Below are positions 31,419 through 38,904 of a DNA stretch of 39,539 bases, piece after piece. The position numbers and the translations under genes are program-made. Each line of letters begins with the position of its first letter. The first letter of the stretch is position 1. The DNA lies in assembly GCA_947623585.1 (NCBI GenBank), contig CANQHA010000018.1:1-39539 (forward strand), given 5' to 3'. Origin of the DNA: an uncultured Clostridia bacterium (lineage in GTDB: Bacteria > Bacillota > Clostridia > Oscillospirales > Ruminococcaceae). The notes beneath the pieces were generated by a model, which had not been told where the DNA came from, made no database searches, and was given only the letters and a program-made list of their open reading frames with translations.

Positions 31419-33269
31419 TCACTCCGCTTCCCAGTATATCCCATACCTCTCCTCGACGAGGTAATACGGAATAAACCTCAGCCCGCCGAGCTCGAACTCG
31501 GTGTCGCCGACGCGCCTGACATATTTTTCCGGCGCGCTTTCGAGCTGCTTTTTGGCGCAGTCAAGTTTCAGCTTGCCGTCCGAGACGCTTTTCTCGGGAA
31601 TGGCGACATGAACGCCGGTGCGGGTTTCGGTCATGTTCTCGCGGCCGAGCTTTGCGGCCAAAAGCCAAGGCCCGAACTTGAGCGCAAAGACGTTTTCGTT
31701 GTCTTTAAGAGAGAGGACGCCGAGCCTCGGCGAGAGCTTCAAAACAACGCTGTCGCCGCGCTTTACGGATATTTTTGCAAAGCCGTTTCGCTCGACAAAT
31801 TCGGTTTTCTCACCGCTCACGAGCACCTCGAATTTGTCCGACCAGTCGGGAATTCTCAGCGAAAGTTTGAGCTGATCGGGGGATTCTATCGAAATTGTCA
31901 CCTCGCCGCTTTTTGCAATATCCTCGTTCACTGTGAGCAAAACGCCGTTCGCTTCAAGCCGAGAGGAGAGATATTCGACTATATAGACTTCGTTTTCCGA
32001 GCCGAAGAACATCGAATCGCCGAGCTTTGTGAAGTTTTCCATGCCGCTTCCGGTGCAGCACCAAAAATCCTCCCAAGGGCTTGAAAACACCTTGAAATAG
32101 CCGGTCGCCATCGACTGGAAATAGGTGGTCATGCCGGTCTCGGGGTTCTGCGAAGCGAGAATGTGGTTCAAAAACGCCTCTTCAAGATAGTCGGCATATT
32201 TTTTCTCGCCGGTCGCCTCAAAAAGACCCTTAGTCAGCTTGAGCATATTATAGACGTTGCAGGTCTCGCAGTTGGCGTTGGTGCGGTTTTTGTCGAGGCT
32301 GTCGTCCTCGCGGAAGTGCTCCCACTCGCTGTTTCCGCCGGTATGATAGGTGTGGTGCTCCATAACGTTTTCCCAGAATATCTCGGCGACTTTAAGATAA
32401 CCCGACGCCTCGACCTTGTAAGGGTGCTTTGCGTTTATCGTTTTTCCGTGGCAGATCTGATAGCGCATGAGAAAACCGATAATCTTCGGAATGGTGGTGT
32501 TTGCATGGCGGTCGGTCAGAAGGTTATGGCGGTTTGTGAGAATGTCGCCGAAAAGTTTCTCCTCGTCAAAGGCATGAGCAGCCTCGGCATAGCGGTCGCA
32601 GCCGGTCACGGAATAAAGCTGATACATAACGTCGTTCATGCCGCCGTATTCGGTGTCAAGAACGGTCTCGCGGGTCTTCTGATCCCAGCTTTCGGTTCGC
32701 GAGCATACCCAGTCGCCGAGTTTTTTCGCTATCTCGAGAGCCTCGCTTACTCCGGCGACGGTATATGCGGCGATGAGCCCCGCAAGGATCTTATGCATGG
32801 TATACCACGGCACCCACGCGACCTTTATGATGTCTTCGTTGCCGCGCCCCTGCTCGACAAGATCGAACTGTATCTCGACGTTATCGGGGTCGGAGATCTT
32901 TCCCGCCCACAAAAAGCCGTTTTCGAGCTGACATTCTTTCAGCCCCGAGATTATCTCGCGGAGTTTTTTTTCAATCTCCTCGCGGCGGCTTTTTTCGAGC
33001 CCCGGGTTGACCGCAGCCTGCGAAAGGGCCGAGAAATAGTGCCCCATCGCGTGTCCGCCGATAAGGTGCCGCTCCCAACCGCCGTAAGGCTCGGCCTCGG
33101 TTTTAAGCCCCGCGTTCAGTCTGAATCCCGCAAGGACCCGAGCGTTGTCGAACGACAAAAGATATTTTGCTTCCTTTTCAAGCGCGTTTGCGCAGTAGCC
33201 GTCGGTCAGTTTAACGCTTCCGAGGGGGAATTCTCTGACCGTCGGGATATATGCCGCAGTTTCGGACAT
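31419..33269 (-). CDS. Beta-L-arabinofuranosidase family protein (GH127/GH146, DUF1680)
   Basis: A 616-residue glycoside hydrolase. The (alpha/alpha)6 barrel domain has GGWERHLIGGHAMGHYFSAL and the zinc-cysteine active site: NCETCNVYNMLKL supplies the Glu and first cysteines, and FWCCTGSGMENFTKLGDSMFF the following pair. Beta-sandwich domains occupy roughly the last third. The family removes beta-linked L-arabinofuranose from plant cell-wall glycans or hydroxyproline glycoproteins. No signal peptide, so substrates should be imported oligosaccharides. ATG is preceded by AAGGAGG. Confidence 0.92.
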   Translation of the reverse strand: MSETAAYIPTVREFPLGSVKLTDGYCANALEKEAKYLLSFDNARVLAGFRLNAGLKTEAEPYGGWERHLIGGHAMGHYFSALSQAAVNPGLEKSRREEIEKKLREIISGLKECQLENGFLWAGKISDPDNVEIQFDLVEQGRGNEDIIKVAWVPWYTMHKILAGLIAAYTVAGVSEALEIAKKLGDWVCSRTESWDQKTRETVLDTEYGGMNDVMYQLYSVTGCDRYAEAAHAFDEEKLFGDILTNRHNLLTDRHANTTIPKIIGFLMRYQICHGKTINAKHPYKVEASGYLKVAEIFWENVMEHHTYHTGGNSEWEHFREDDSLDKNRTNANCETCNVYNMLKLTKGLFEATGEKKYADYLEEAFLNHILASQNPETGMTTYFQSMATGYFKVFSSPWEDFWCCTGSGMENFTKLGDSMFFGSENEVYIVEYLSSRLEANGVLLTVNEDIAKSGEVTISIESPDQLKLSLRIPDWSDKFEVLVSGEKTEFVERNGFAKISVKRGDSVVLKLSPRLGVLSLKDNENVFALKFGPWLLAAKLGRENMTETRTGVHVAIPEKSVSDGKLKLDCAKKQLESAPEKYVRRVGDTEFELGGLRFIPYYLVEERYGIYWEAE

Positions 33270-33308
33270 ATGACGACCTCCTTGATAAAAAATAATCTGT
33301 CAAGAAAT

Positions 33309-33337
33309 ATAGTATCACATATCCCGTGCAATTTCAA
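33309..33337 (-). promoter_or_regulatory. Promoter of the GH127 gene
   Basis: On the minus strand TTGAAA (33332-33337), 17 bp, TACTAT (33309-33314), about 40 bp upstream of the start. Confidence 0.6.
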
Positions 33338-33372
33338 GGTTTTGCGCAAAATATTTTTTGCAAAAACTCCGC

Positions 33373-33401
33373 TTGACATGACCCGCATACTGTGATAAAA
33401 T
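33373..33401 (+). promoter_or_regulatory. tRNA-Arg promoter
   Basis: TTGACA (33373-33378), 17 bp, TAAAAT (33396-33401), 15 bp before the tRNA. Confidence 0.85.
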
Positions 33402-33416
33402 AAATAGCGCAAAGAT

Positions 33417-33493
33417 GTCGTTGTAGCTCAGCAGGATAGAGCGGCCGCCTCCTAAGCGGCAGGCCGGAGGTTCGAATCCCCTCAGCGACGCCA
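33417..33493 (+). tRNA. tRNA-Arg (anticodon CCT)
   Basis: A full cloverleaf: acceptor GTCGTTG/CAGCGAC, D arm GCTC/GAGC, anticodon stem GCCGC/GCGGC with loop CTCCTAA, T loop TTCGAAT, discriminator G and encoded CCA. It reads AGG codons. The T stem GGAGG/CCCCT contains one A-C mismatch (positions 51-63) and a G-T pair. Confidence 0.95.
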
Positions 33494-33545
33494 CGCCGTC
33501 GCGGCGAGCCGGAAGTGCTCGCCGCGGTTTGCATAAAACAACGAA

Positions 33546-33572
33546 AGCAGACTTTTTGAGGTCTGCTTTTTT
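33546..33572 (+). terminator. tRNA-Arg terminator
   Basis: AGCAGAC and GTCTGCT pair, followed by TTTTT. A second hairpin (CGCGGCGAGC/GCTCGCCGCG, 33499-33529) lies between it and the tRNA. Confidence 0.85.
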
Positions 33573-33590
33573 GGTCGGTTCGTGCGGTGA

Positions 33591-33824
33591 GGGGGTAAAA
33601 GGTATTCATCTTCCCCGTTCACGCGGGTAAGAAGAATGCTATCGGGAGTCACCCCACCCCCACTATACTTCCTACGGAACGGCTAAGTTAGAGAGCCCCC
33701 GCCCCTCGAGGGGCGGGGGCATTGCCATGTAGTGCATCACTACAAAACTTTGATGGGGGTGGGGTGTCTTAAAATAGTATGAAATCATTACCTCGGCAGA
33801 GGGAATGATTGAATACCTTTTAGC
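33591..33824. repeat. Paired inverted repeat element, copy R5 (BIME-like)
   Basis: The left half is a complete three-hairpin repeat: H1 at about 33604-33643, TTCC-TAC-GGAA, and a perfect 26-nt palindrome at 33695-33720 (stem CCCCCGCCCCTC). The right arm (about 33755-33824) is an inverted copy of the variant at the left end of R1, with GGGGGTGGGGTG and a hairpin on AATCATT/AATGATT. The element lies between the tRNA terminator and the 3' end of the thioesterase gene. Confidence 0.8.
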
Positions 33825-33880
33825 AGCTCGGTTCGGTTTCCGCCAAACATAGGTCTAAAGCGCAAATATGCGCCGTTTCC

Positions 33881-34600
33881 CTACCCCTCAAACCTCACCA
33901 CCGCTTTGATCTCGCTCGTATCGCGGGATTTCACGGTGACGAATCTGCCCGAGGCGTCCTCGGAGTAGACGCAGTTCACGGTCTCGGCATAGGCGGTCGC
34001 CTTGCGATAGGTGATGTCGAACGCGTTAGCCTCGCCGAGGCGATAGACCTCTTCGGGGAGGGTTCTGACGGCGAGGTCGAGGTAGCAGACGTTGTTCATA
34101 TGGCCGTTCGGGTCGATGAGGTTTCGGTCAACATAAAATTCGCGGGCGGTTCCCGAGGTCTCGGGGTCTCTGAGCTTTTGTATCCACGGGTCGTCGAAGT
34201 TATGGCGGTCGGGCTCGCTTTCATATTTTGCGAAGGCTTCGGGCGACATTCTTTCCAATTTTTTGGTCTGAATGTTCATGCGCGCCCAGTTCGAGAGCGC
34301 GGCCGCGCAGAGCTGACCGTCAAGGCTTCTGATTTCGAATTCTCTTGAAGCCGCGACGCCCTTCATGCAGCGGCTCCATGTAGACGCGATAATGCGGTCG
34401 TTATATGCCGGCCTCTTGAAGATCCTGACGCGGTATGCGGTCAAAAACCATCTGCCGTCGCTGTCCGAAATACCATCTCCGACCGATTCGCCCTGCATAC
34501 AGCAGACGTTTTCAAACGCCCTCAAAATGGCGGTATTGGTCATTTCAAGGCTTGCGCCGACGTCGGAAAAGCCGACGTACATTTTATCGGAATAAACCAT
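33881..34600 (-). CDS. Acyl-ACP thioesterase (FatA/FatB-like)
   Basis: A 239-residue protein made of two hotdog domains. The first has FSDVGASLEMTNTAILRAFENV and TAYRVRIFKRPAYNDRIIASTW; the second starts with REFYVDRNLIDPNGHMNNVCYLDLA, whose D-x-N-x-H-x-N-N set is the bacterial and plant acyl-ACP thioesterase active-site signature. It releases free fatty acids from acyl carrier protein in the cytosol; chain-length preference is not readable. It follows asnA by 59 bp on the same strand and is probably cotranscribed. AAAGGAG lies 12 bases before ATG. Confidence 0.9.
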   Translation of the reverse strand: MVYSDKMYVGFSDVGASLEMTNTAILRAFENVCCMQGESVGDGISDSDGRWFLTAYRVRIFKRPAYNDRIIASTWSRCMKGVAASREFEIRSLDGQLCAAALSNWARMNIQTKKLERMSPEAFAKYESEPDRHNFDDPWIQKLRDPETSGTAREFYVDRNLIDPNGHMNNVCYLDLAVRTLPEEVYRLGEANAFDITYRKATAYAETVNCVYSEDASGRFVTVKSRDTSEIKAVVRFEG

Positions 34601-34659
34601 TTTAGTGAAAGTCTCCTTTTGTTTTCAAAGAGCAGCGTGCGCACGCTTGGCGGCGCTTT

Positions 34660-35667
34660 TTAAAGCAGCGGGATACCCGCTTTTTTGCACTCCGCCTTTG
34701 TGTTTTCGTCCCACACCGAGACCTGAACCTCGCCGATGTGCGCTTTTCCGAGAAGCAGCATACAAAGTCTCGACTGTCCTATGCCGCCGCCGATGGTGAG
34801 TGGAAGTTCTCCCGCTAAAAGTTTTTTATGGAATTCAAGGCCCGAGCGCCATTCGCACTCGGCTTTTTTAAGCTGAGCTTTCAGCGATTCGGCGTTGACC
34901 CTTATTCCCATCGAGCTGAGCTCAAATGCGCAGCCGAGCGTTTCGTTCCACATCAGAAGATCGCCGTTCAAAGCCCAGTCGTCATAGTCGGGCGCCCTGC
35001 CGTCGTGCTTTTCGCCCGATTTCAGAACGTCGCCGATGCCGATGATAAAGGCGGTTTTGTGTTCTTTGATGTATTCGTTTTCGCGTTCTTTCGGCGAAAA
35101 CCCGGGATAGAGATCCTCAAGCTGCTGCGCCGAAACAAAGCTGACCTCGCGGACAAGGCTCGAGCCGACGTTCGGATATATCCTCGCCACGACCTCGGAG
35201 GTGTCGCAGACAGCGTTTGCGATCTTTATGACGATCTCTTTGAGAAAATCAAGGTTTCGCTCCTCGGGGGTGATGATCCTCTCCCAGTCCCACTGATCGA
35301 CGTATATCGAATGGAGGTTGTCGAGCTCCTCGTCTCGGCGAATGGCGTTCATGTCGGTATAAATTCCCTCGCCGGCGTGGAAGCCGTATTCTTTGAGGGC
35401 CATGCGCTTCCACTTTGCGAGCGAGTGAACGACCTCGGCAGTTTTTCCGGTCTCCTTGACGTCAAAGACGACCGGCCGCTCGACGCCGTTTAAATCGTCG
35501 TTGAGTCCGCGCCCGCCGTCAACGAAAAGCGGAGCCGATGCGCGTTTGAGGTTCAGCGCGCGGCAGAGATTAAGCTCGAAGGTGTGCTTGATGAGACCTA
35601 TCGCGGTCTGCGTTTCATAAGGCCCGAGGCGGGGAGAATACCCCGCGGGGATAATTGTTTTGCTCAT
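34660..35667 (-). CDS. asnA: Aspartate-ammonia ligase AsnA
   Basis: A 335-residue ammonia-dependent asparagine synthetase, related to class II aminoacyl-tRNA synthetases. Family segments are present throughout: TQTAIGLIKHTFELNLCRALNLKRASAPLF, VVHSLAKWKRMAL, GIYTDMNAIRRDEELDNLHSIYVDQWDWE, and the C-terminal LPLTIGGGIGQSRLCMLLLGKAHIGEVQVSVW. The ATG at 35667 with GGAGAG nine bases upstream is chosen; six extra codons upstream have no site. Length equals other AsnA proteins. Its promoter overlaps the arm of inverted repeat S2. Confidence 0.96.
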   Translation of the reverse strand: MSKTIIPAGYSPRLGPYETQTAIGLIKHTFELNLCRALNLKRASAPLFVDGGRGLNDDLNGVERPVVFDVKETGKTAEVVHSLAKWKRMALKEYGFHAGEGIYTDMNAIRRDEELDNLHSIYVDQWDWERIITPEERNLDFLKEIVIKIANAVCDTSEVVARIYPNVGSSLVREVSFVSAQQLEDLYPGFSPKERENEYIKEHKTAFIIGIGDVLKSGEKHDGRAPDYDDWALNGDLLMWNETLGCAFELSSMGIRVNAESLKAQLKKAECEWRSGLEFHKKLLAGELPLTIGGGIGQSRLCMLLLGKAHIGEVQVSVWDENTKAECKKAGIPLL

Positions 35668-35712
35668 GGTGTCACTCTCCAACATTTTTTCGATTTAACG
35701 CAATATAAGGTC

Positions 35713-35741
35713 ATTATACAACCGCGGGGCGAAAATGTCAA
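35713..35741 (-). promoter_or_regulatory. asnA promoter, -35 box within a repeat arm
   Basis: On the minus strand TTGACA (35736-35741), 17 bp, TATAAT (35713-35718). The -35 box and most of the spacer lie in the left arm of inverted repeat S2. Confidence 0.8.
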
Positions 35742-35883
35742 GGATACATTGCGCCTTGAAGGCGAACCCCGCCGCAGCTTCGCTGCGCCCTCCCGCCCCC
35801 GCAAGGGGGGCGGGAGGCGCCGCGCGCTTCGCGCGCGGTCGGGGTTCGCCCGCGCCTTTGCCGCCTTGACATTTTCCCCGCGG
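35722..35883. repeat. GC-rich multi-hairpin inverted repeat S2
   Basis: Outer arms 35722-35743 and 35864-35883 match over 20 bp (CCGCGGGG, two extra bases in the left arm, AAAATGTCAAGG; inverted on the right). Inside, GGCGAACCCCG pairs with CGGGGTTCGCC and encloses three hairpins: CGCAGC/GCTGCG, CCTCCCGCCCCC with its complement around GCAA, and CGCGCGC/GCGCGCG. The architecture resembles S1 but the sequence differs. Confidence 0.85.
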
Positions 35884-35919
35884 CCTCACGTCTTTTTCAG
35901 GTTCGGCGATATGCGCCGC

Positions 35920-36552
35920 CTAAAGCTCCTTTCTCATAACGACTGTCTTCCCGGTCCTTGAGACCTCCGAAAATCCCGCGCCGAGATAAAGTCCCATCGG
36001 TCCGGTAAAGTCGAGCGCAGAAAAACCGTCCTTAGCTTTCGGATATCCCTCAAAGTATTTGTAGCCCTCAGCCTCGGCGTCTTTCAAAGCGCGCAAAAGC
36101 ATTGCTTTTGCTATTCCTTTTCCGCGGTATTCGGGCGCGACTTCAAAGCAGATAGCGCAAAATGTTTCGCCCGGAACAATGTTTTCAAAGTAAATGTCGT
36201 CTTTACTGCGGCGCGCAGGATTAAGGTCTCCCGCGCGGGTATATTTCGACTTATCTCCCGCGTTGCACCAGCCGACCGCCAAATCGCCGTCATAAGCAAG
36301 ATATCCCTGCATTATTCCGCTGTCGATAAGCCTTTCTGCCGATTCTCGGAGTGCAAGCCGAAGACCCTCTTTTCCGCCGCCGAAAAATTTCGCGCGTTTG
36401 CCGGTGCCGTTTAAAACCTCGTCCGGGGTGAGATAATAGGCGTCGCAGTAGCAGGGGTAGTAGGGCGAATCATCTCCGAACGCGCGATTGTCGAAGAAGT
36501 CGAAGAAATCGGCTTTCAGTTCGGGCGAGAATCTTTTGATTATAAGCTGCAT
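35920..36552 (-). CDS. GNAT-family N-acetyltransferase
   Basis: A 210-residue acetyltransferase. The acetyl-CoA-binding region FEVAPEYRGKGIAKAMLLRALKDAEAEGYKYFEGYPK carries the R-G-K-G-I-A loop. An N-terminal cysteine/tyrosine-rich stretch (SPYYPCYCDAYYLTPDEV) is seen in an uncharacterised GNAT subgroup. ATG preceded by CGGAGG. It lies alone between repeat S2 and a divergent lipoprotein gene. The substrate is unknown. Confidence 0.88.
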   Translation of the reverse strand: MQLIIKRFSPELKADFFDFFDNRAFGDDSPYYPCYCDAYYLTPDEVLNGTGKRAKFFGGGKEGLRLALRESAERLIDSGIMQGYLAYDGDLAVGWCNAGDKSKYTRAGDLNPARRSKDDIYFENIVPGETFCAICFEVAPEYRGKGIAKAMLLRALKDAEAEGYKYFEGYPKAKDGFSALDFTGPMGLYLGAGFSEVSRTGKTVVMRKEL

Positions 36553-36592
36553 CTGAGCCTCCGAAATTAAGAAAAACTTAAGAATTATCCGA

Positions 36593-36622
36593 TTGACTTT
36601 GCTTTTTGGCAGATGTTATAAT
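36593..36622 (+). promoter_or_regulatory. Promoter of the small lipoprotein gene
   Basis: TTGACT (36593-36598), 18 bp, TATAAT (36617-36622), 19 bp before the TTG start. Confidence 0.65.
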
Positions 36623-36641
36623 TTAAGCGGGAGGTGTTGAT

Positions 36642-36992
36642 TTGAAAAAATATATACGATTTGCCGGGATTATTGTCGCCGTCGCGATGATTCTATGCTC
36701 CTGCGGTTCAAGCATAAAAAGCGCCGAAAATACCGTGCGGCGAGAGTTCTTTTGGAAATGGACCTTGAGGGGCTATGAGCTTATTGATATTGAATACGAC
36801 GCCGAAATGTCTCGGAAAATGCTGTATGATCTCGAGGACGGCGAAGATATTGCGGTCTTCAAAACGTCTTTCAGGACCCCGCACAATGTCAGGGGCAGCC
36901 TAAGCCCCGACCACGTTTACACGGGCTGGTCGTGGGAGCTCAAACGCACCAAGCACTCAGGCTGGAAAATCGTAAACTACGGCTACGGATAA
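36642..36992 (+). CDS. Small putative lipoprotein of unknown function
   Basis: A 116-residue secreted protein. It has a basic start, a hydrophobic core (IIVAVAMILC) and a lipobox-like LCSC around residues 18-21, so it is probably lipid-anchored outside the membrane. The mature part is short, with aromatic and charged residues (FFWKWTLRGYELIDIEY, GWSWELKRTKHSGWKIVNYGYG), a pattern seen in small NTF2-like or DUF-type lipoproteins, but no family is recognised. The TTG start has GGGAGGTG upstream. Its stop is 1 bp from the stop of convergent pyruvate kinase. Confidence 0.75.
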   Translation: MKKYIRFAGIIVAVAMILCSCGSSIKSAENTVRREFFWKWTLRGYELIDIEYDAEMSRKMLYDLEDGEDIAVFKTSFRTPHNVRGSLSPDHVYTGWSWELKRTKHSGWKIVNYGYG

Positions 36993-36993
36993 T

Positions 36994-38406
36994 CTATATC
37001 CTGTCTATTTTGATAAGGTTCGTGTTGCCCGAGGTGCCGTTGGTCATTCCGCCGGTGGTGACGATGGTATCGCCCTTTTTGAGGTCAAAGGTCTCGCGGG
37101 CGTTTTGCTTTGCGGCATAGAACAGAACGTCGGTCGAATCGAATTTCTCACATATCTTAGGCGTAACTCCCCATGAAAGTGCCAGCTTGCGCCTTGTTTT
37201 TTCGCTCGTCGTAAGCCCGAGGATATCGACGGGGCATCTGAATCGCGACACCATTCTGACCGTTGCGCCCGAAAGCGAGCAGACCGCCATCGCCTTTGCG
37301 CCGACGTCTATCGCCATGCCGCAGGTCGCGTGAGAAATAGCGTCAACGGTGTTGTGAATCCTGAAGTCATAGGTGCGGAAAAGTGTGGCGTAATCTATTC
37401 CGCGCTCGGTCTCCTCGGCGATCTTCGCCATTGTTTTAAGAGCAAGCACCGGGTACTGCCCCGCGGCGGTCTCGCCCGAGAGCATTATCGCGCTGGTGCC
37501 GTCATAGATAGCGTTTGCAACGTCTGAGGTCTCGGCTCTTGTCGGACGCGGGTTGTGAATCATCGACTCGAGCATTTCTGTCGCGGTGATAACTCTTTTG
37601 CCCAAAAGGCGGCACTTTGTTATGAGGTTTTTCTGAATAGCCGGCAGCTTTTCAAAGGCGATCTCAACGCCCATGTCGCCTCGGCCTATCATTATTCCTC
37701 CGCAAAGCTCGACTATCTCCTCGATGTTGTCGATTCCCGACTGATTCTCGATTTTTGCGATTATGTCGATATCGCTTCCGCCGTTTGCGTTCAGAAATTC
37801 GTGAACGTCAACGAGATCCTGTCTGACCGAAACGAACGAGCAGGCGATGAAATCGACGTCGTTTTCTATCCCGAAGAGGATATCCGATTTATCCTGCTCG
37901 GAGAGAAAAACCTGCTTTAAGACCTTGCCGGGAAAAGCCATCGACTTGTTGTTTGAAAGCTCGCCGCCCTCGCGAACGACAGAGCGTATCTCGCCGCCCG
38001 ATATCGAGGTGACCTCGAACCGCAAAAGACCGTTGTTCAAAAGAATGGTGTCGCCGACCTCGAGGTCCTTGTCGAGGTCCTTATAGCTCACCGAGACGTG
38101 CTTTTCGTCGCCGACGGTCTCCTCGGTGGTGAAGGTGAATTCGTCGCCGGGGTTAAGAAACACCTTGTCGTTTTTGAACTTGCGTATGCGATATTCCGGG
38201 CCCTTGGTATCAAGCATGATAGCCACCGGCAGGTCGAGCTCCTCGCGCAGACGCTTAATCAGTTTGATTTTTTCAAGGTGATCCTCGTGCGTTCCGTGCG
38301 AGAAGTTAAGGCGGGCAACGTTCATTCCCGCAAGCATCATTTCGCGCAGGGTCTGCTCGTCCGAGCAGGAGGGGCCTATCGTGCAGATGATTTTTGTCTT
38401 TCTCAT
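36994..38406 (-). CDS. pyk: Pyruvate kinase
   Basis: A 470-residue enzyme making pyruvate and ATP from phosphoenolpyruvate, the last step of glycolysis. Signature parts: TKIICTIGPSCSDEQ, GMNVARLNFSHGTHEDH, IIAKIENQSGIDNIEEI with the catalytic lysine, GIMIGRGDMGVEI, and ITATEMLESMIHNPRPTRAE. The C-terminal allosteric domain is present, but the extra PEP-utiliser domain found in bacilli is missing, giving the short form. ATG with AAAGGACGG upstream. Confidence 0.97.
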   Translation of the reverse strand: MRKTKIICTIGPSCSDEQTLREMMLAGMNVARLNFSHGTHEDHLEKIKLIKRLREELDLPVAIMLDTKGPEYRIRKFKNDKVFLNPGDEFTFTTEETVGDEKHVSVSYKDLDKDLEVGDTILLNNGLLRFEVTSISGGEIRSVVREGGELSNNKSMAFPGKVLKQVFLSEQDKSDILFGIENDVDFIACSFVSVRQDLVDVHEFLNANGGSDIDIIAKIENQSGIDNIEEIVELCGGIMIGRGDMGVEIAFEKLPAIQKNLITKCRLLGKRVITATEMLESMIHNPRPTRAETSDVANAIYDGTSAIMLSGETAAGQYPVLALKTMAKIAEETERGIDYATLFRTYDFRIHNTVDAISHATCGMAIDVGAKAMAVCSLSGATVRMVSRFRCPVDILGLTTSEKTRRKLALSWGVTPKICEKFDSTDVLFYAAKQNARETFDLKKGDTIVTTGGMTNGTSGNTNLIKIDRI

Positions 38407-38439
38407 GTTGATACCGTCCTTTCGGAATTAGTCAAAACG

Positions 38440-38468
38440 ATTATACCACATTTAAAAGATATTGTGAA
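38440..38468 (-). promoter_or_regulatory. Pyruvate kinase promoter
   Basis: On the minus strand TTCACA (38463-38468), 17 bp, TATAAT (38440-38445). Confidence 0.65.
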
Positions 38469-38547
38469 GAGATTTGAGAAAAATTCGGAAATTTTTCTTC
38501 GATAACGCCTGTCCACGATTCATAGACGGCGTTCTTTCGCCGATAGG

Positions 38548-38576
38548 TTGACACCTTGCTTTTGCCGCGCTATTAT
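38548..38576 (+). promoter_or_regulatory. Promoter of the broken XRE gene
   Basis: TTGACA (38548-38553), 17 bp, TATTAT (38571-38576), 25 bp before the ATG. Confidence 0.75.
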
Positions 38577-38601
38577 GGTGGTACAGGAGGTGTTATTATA
38601 T

Positions 38602-38748
38602 ATGGACAGCAAGAAATTCGGCGAGTTTGTCGCCGAGACAAGAAAAGAGCTCGGTCTTACTCAGAGCGAGCTTGCGAAAAAACTTTCGGTGACAAATAAA
38701 GCGGTCAGCCGCTGGGAGACCGGAGTATACTTTCAAAAAGGCGACTGA
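38602..38748 (+). pseudogene. XRE-family regulator, broken after the HTH
   Basis: Promoter, AGGAGGTG and the first 41 codons are intact and encode a Cro/CI HTH (FVAETRKELGLTQSELAKKLSVTNKAVSRWETG). After WETG, where relatives continue with a G-x-P-D-x-x-x-L helix, the frame runs into unrelated VYFQKGD and stops. The break point at about 38726 precedes an IS256-type transposase, so insertion or a related rearrangement probably removed the rest. The product would be a 48-residue DNA-binding fragment. Confidence 0.75.
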
Positions 38749-38904
38749 AATCTGCACCCATGTTAATCACAAGAACATGCCTTTTAGAAAACGCTGAAAG
38801 GCTTATTTTATGGGCTTTTACAGTAATCTTCCGAGTCCATCCCAAATATTGTGTAAACCTCAGGAATGGTGTAAAATAAAAAAGCCAAAACGGAGGAAAA
38901 CGCA
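38726..38904 (+). mobile_element. Probable left flank of an IS256-family element
   Basis: The 180 bp between the XRE break and the transposase start encode nothing and carry small hairpins (TGTT/AACA; CCTTT/AAAGG). A segment near 38846-38856 (ATTGTGTAAAC) is like the TTTACACAA-type ends common in this family. The exact terminal repeat and target duplication cannot be fixed because the right end lies outside the window. Confidence 0.4.

Noticed and set aside
32163-33395. A 410-codon plus-strand frame opposite the GH127 gene
   Set aside because: It is antisense to a complete GH127 enzyme with recognisable active-site motifs; the translated sequence matches no family and has no start signal.
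6499-33824. R1-R5 as a CRISPR array or integron attC sites
   Set aside because: Copies are kilobases apart in separate intergenic spacers, with no regular spacers, no cas genes, no integrase and no cassette structure.
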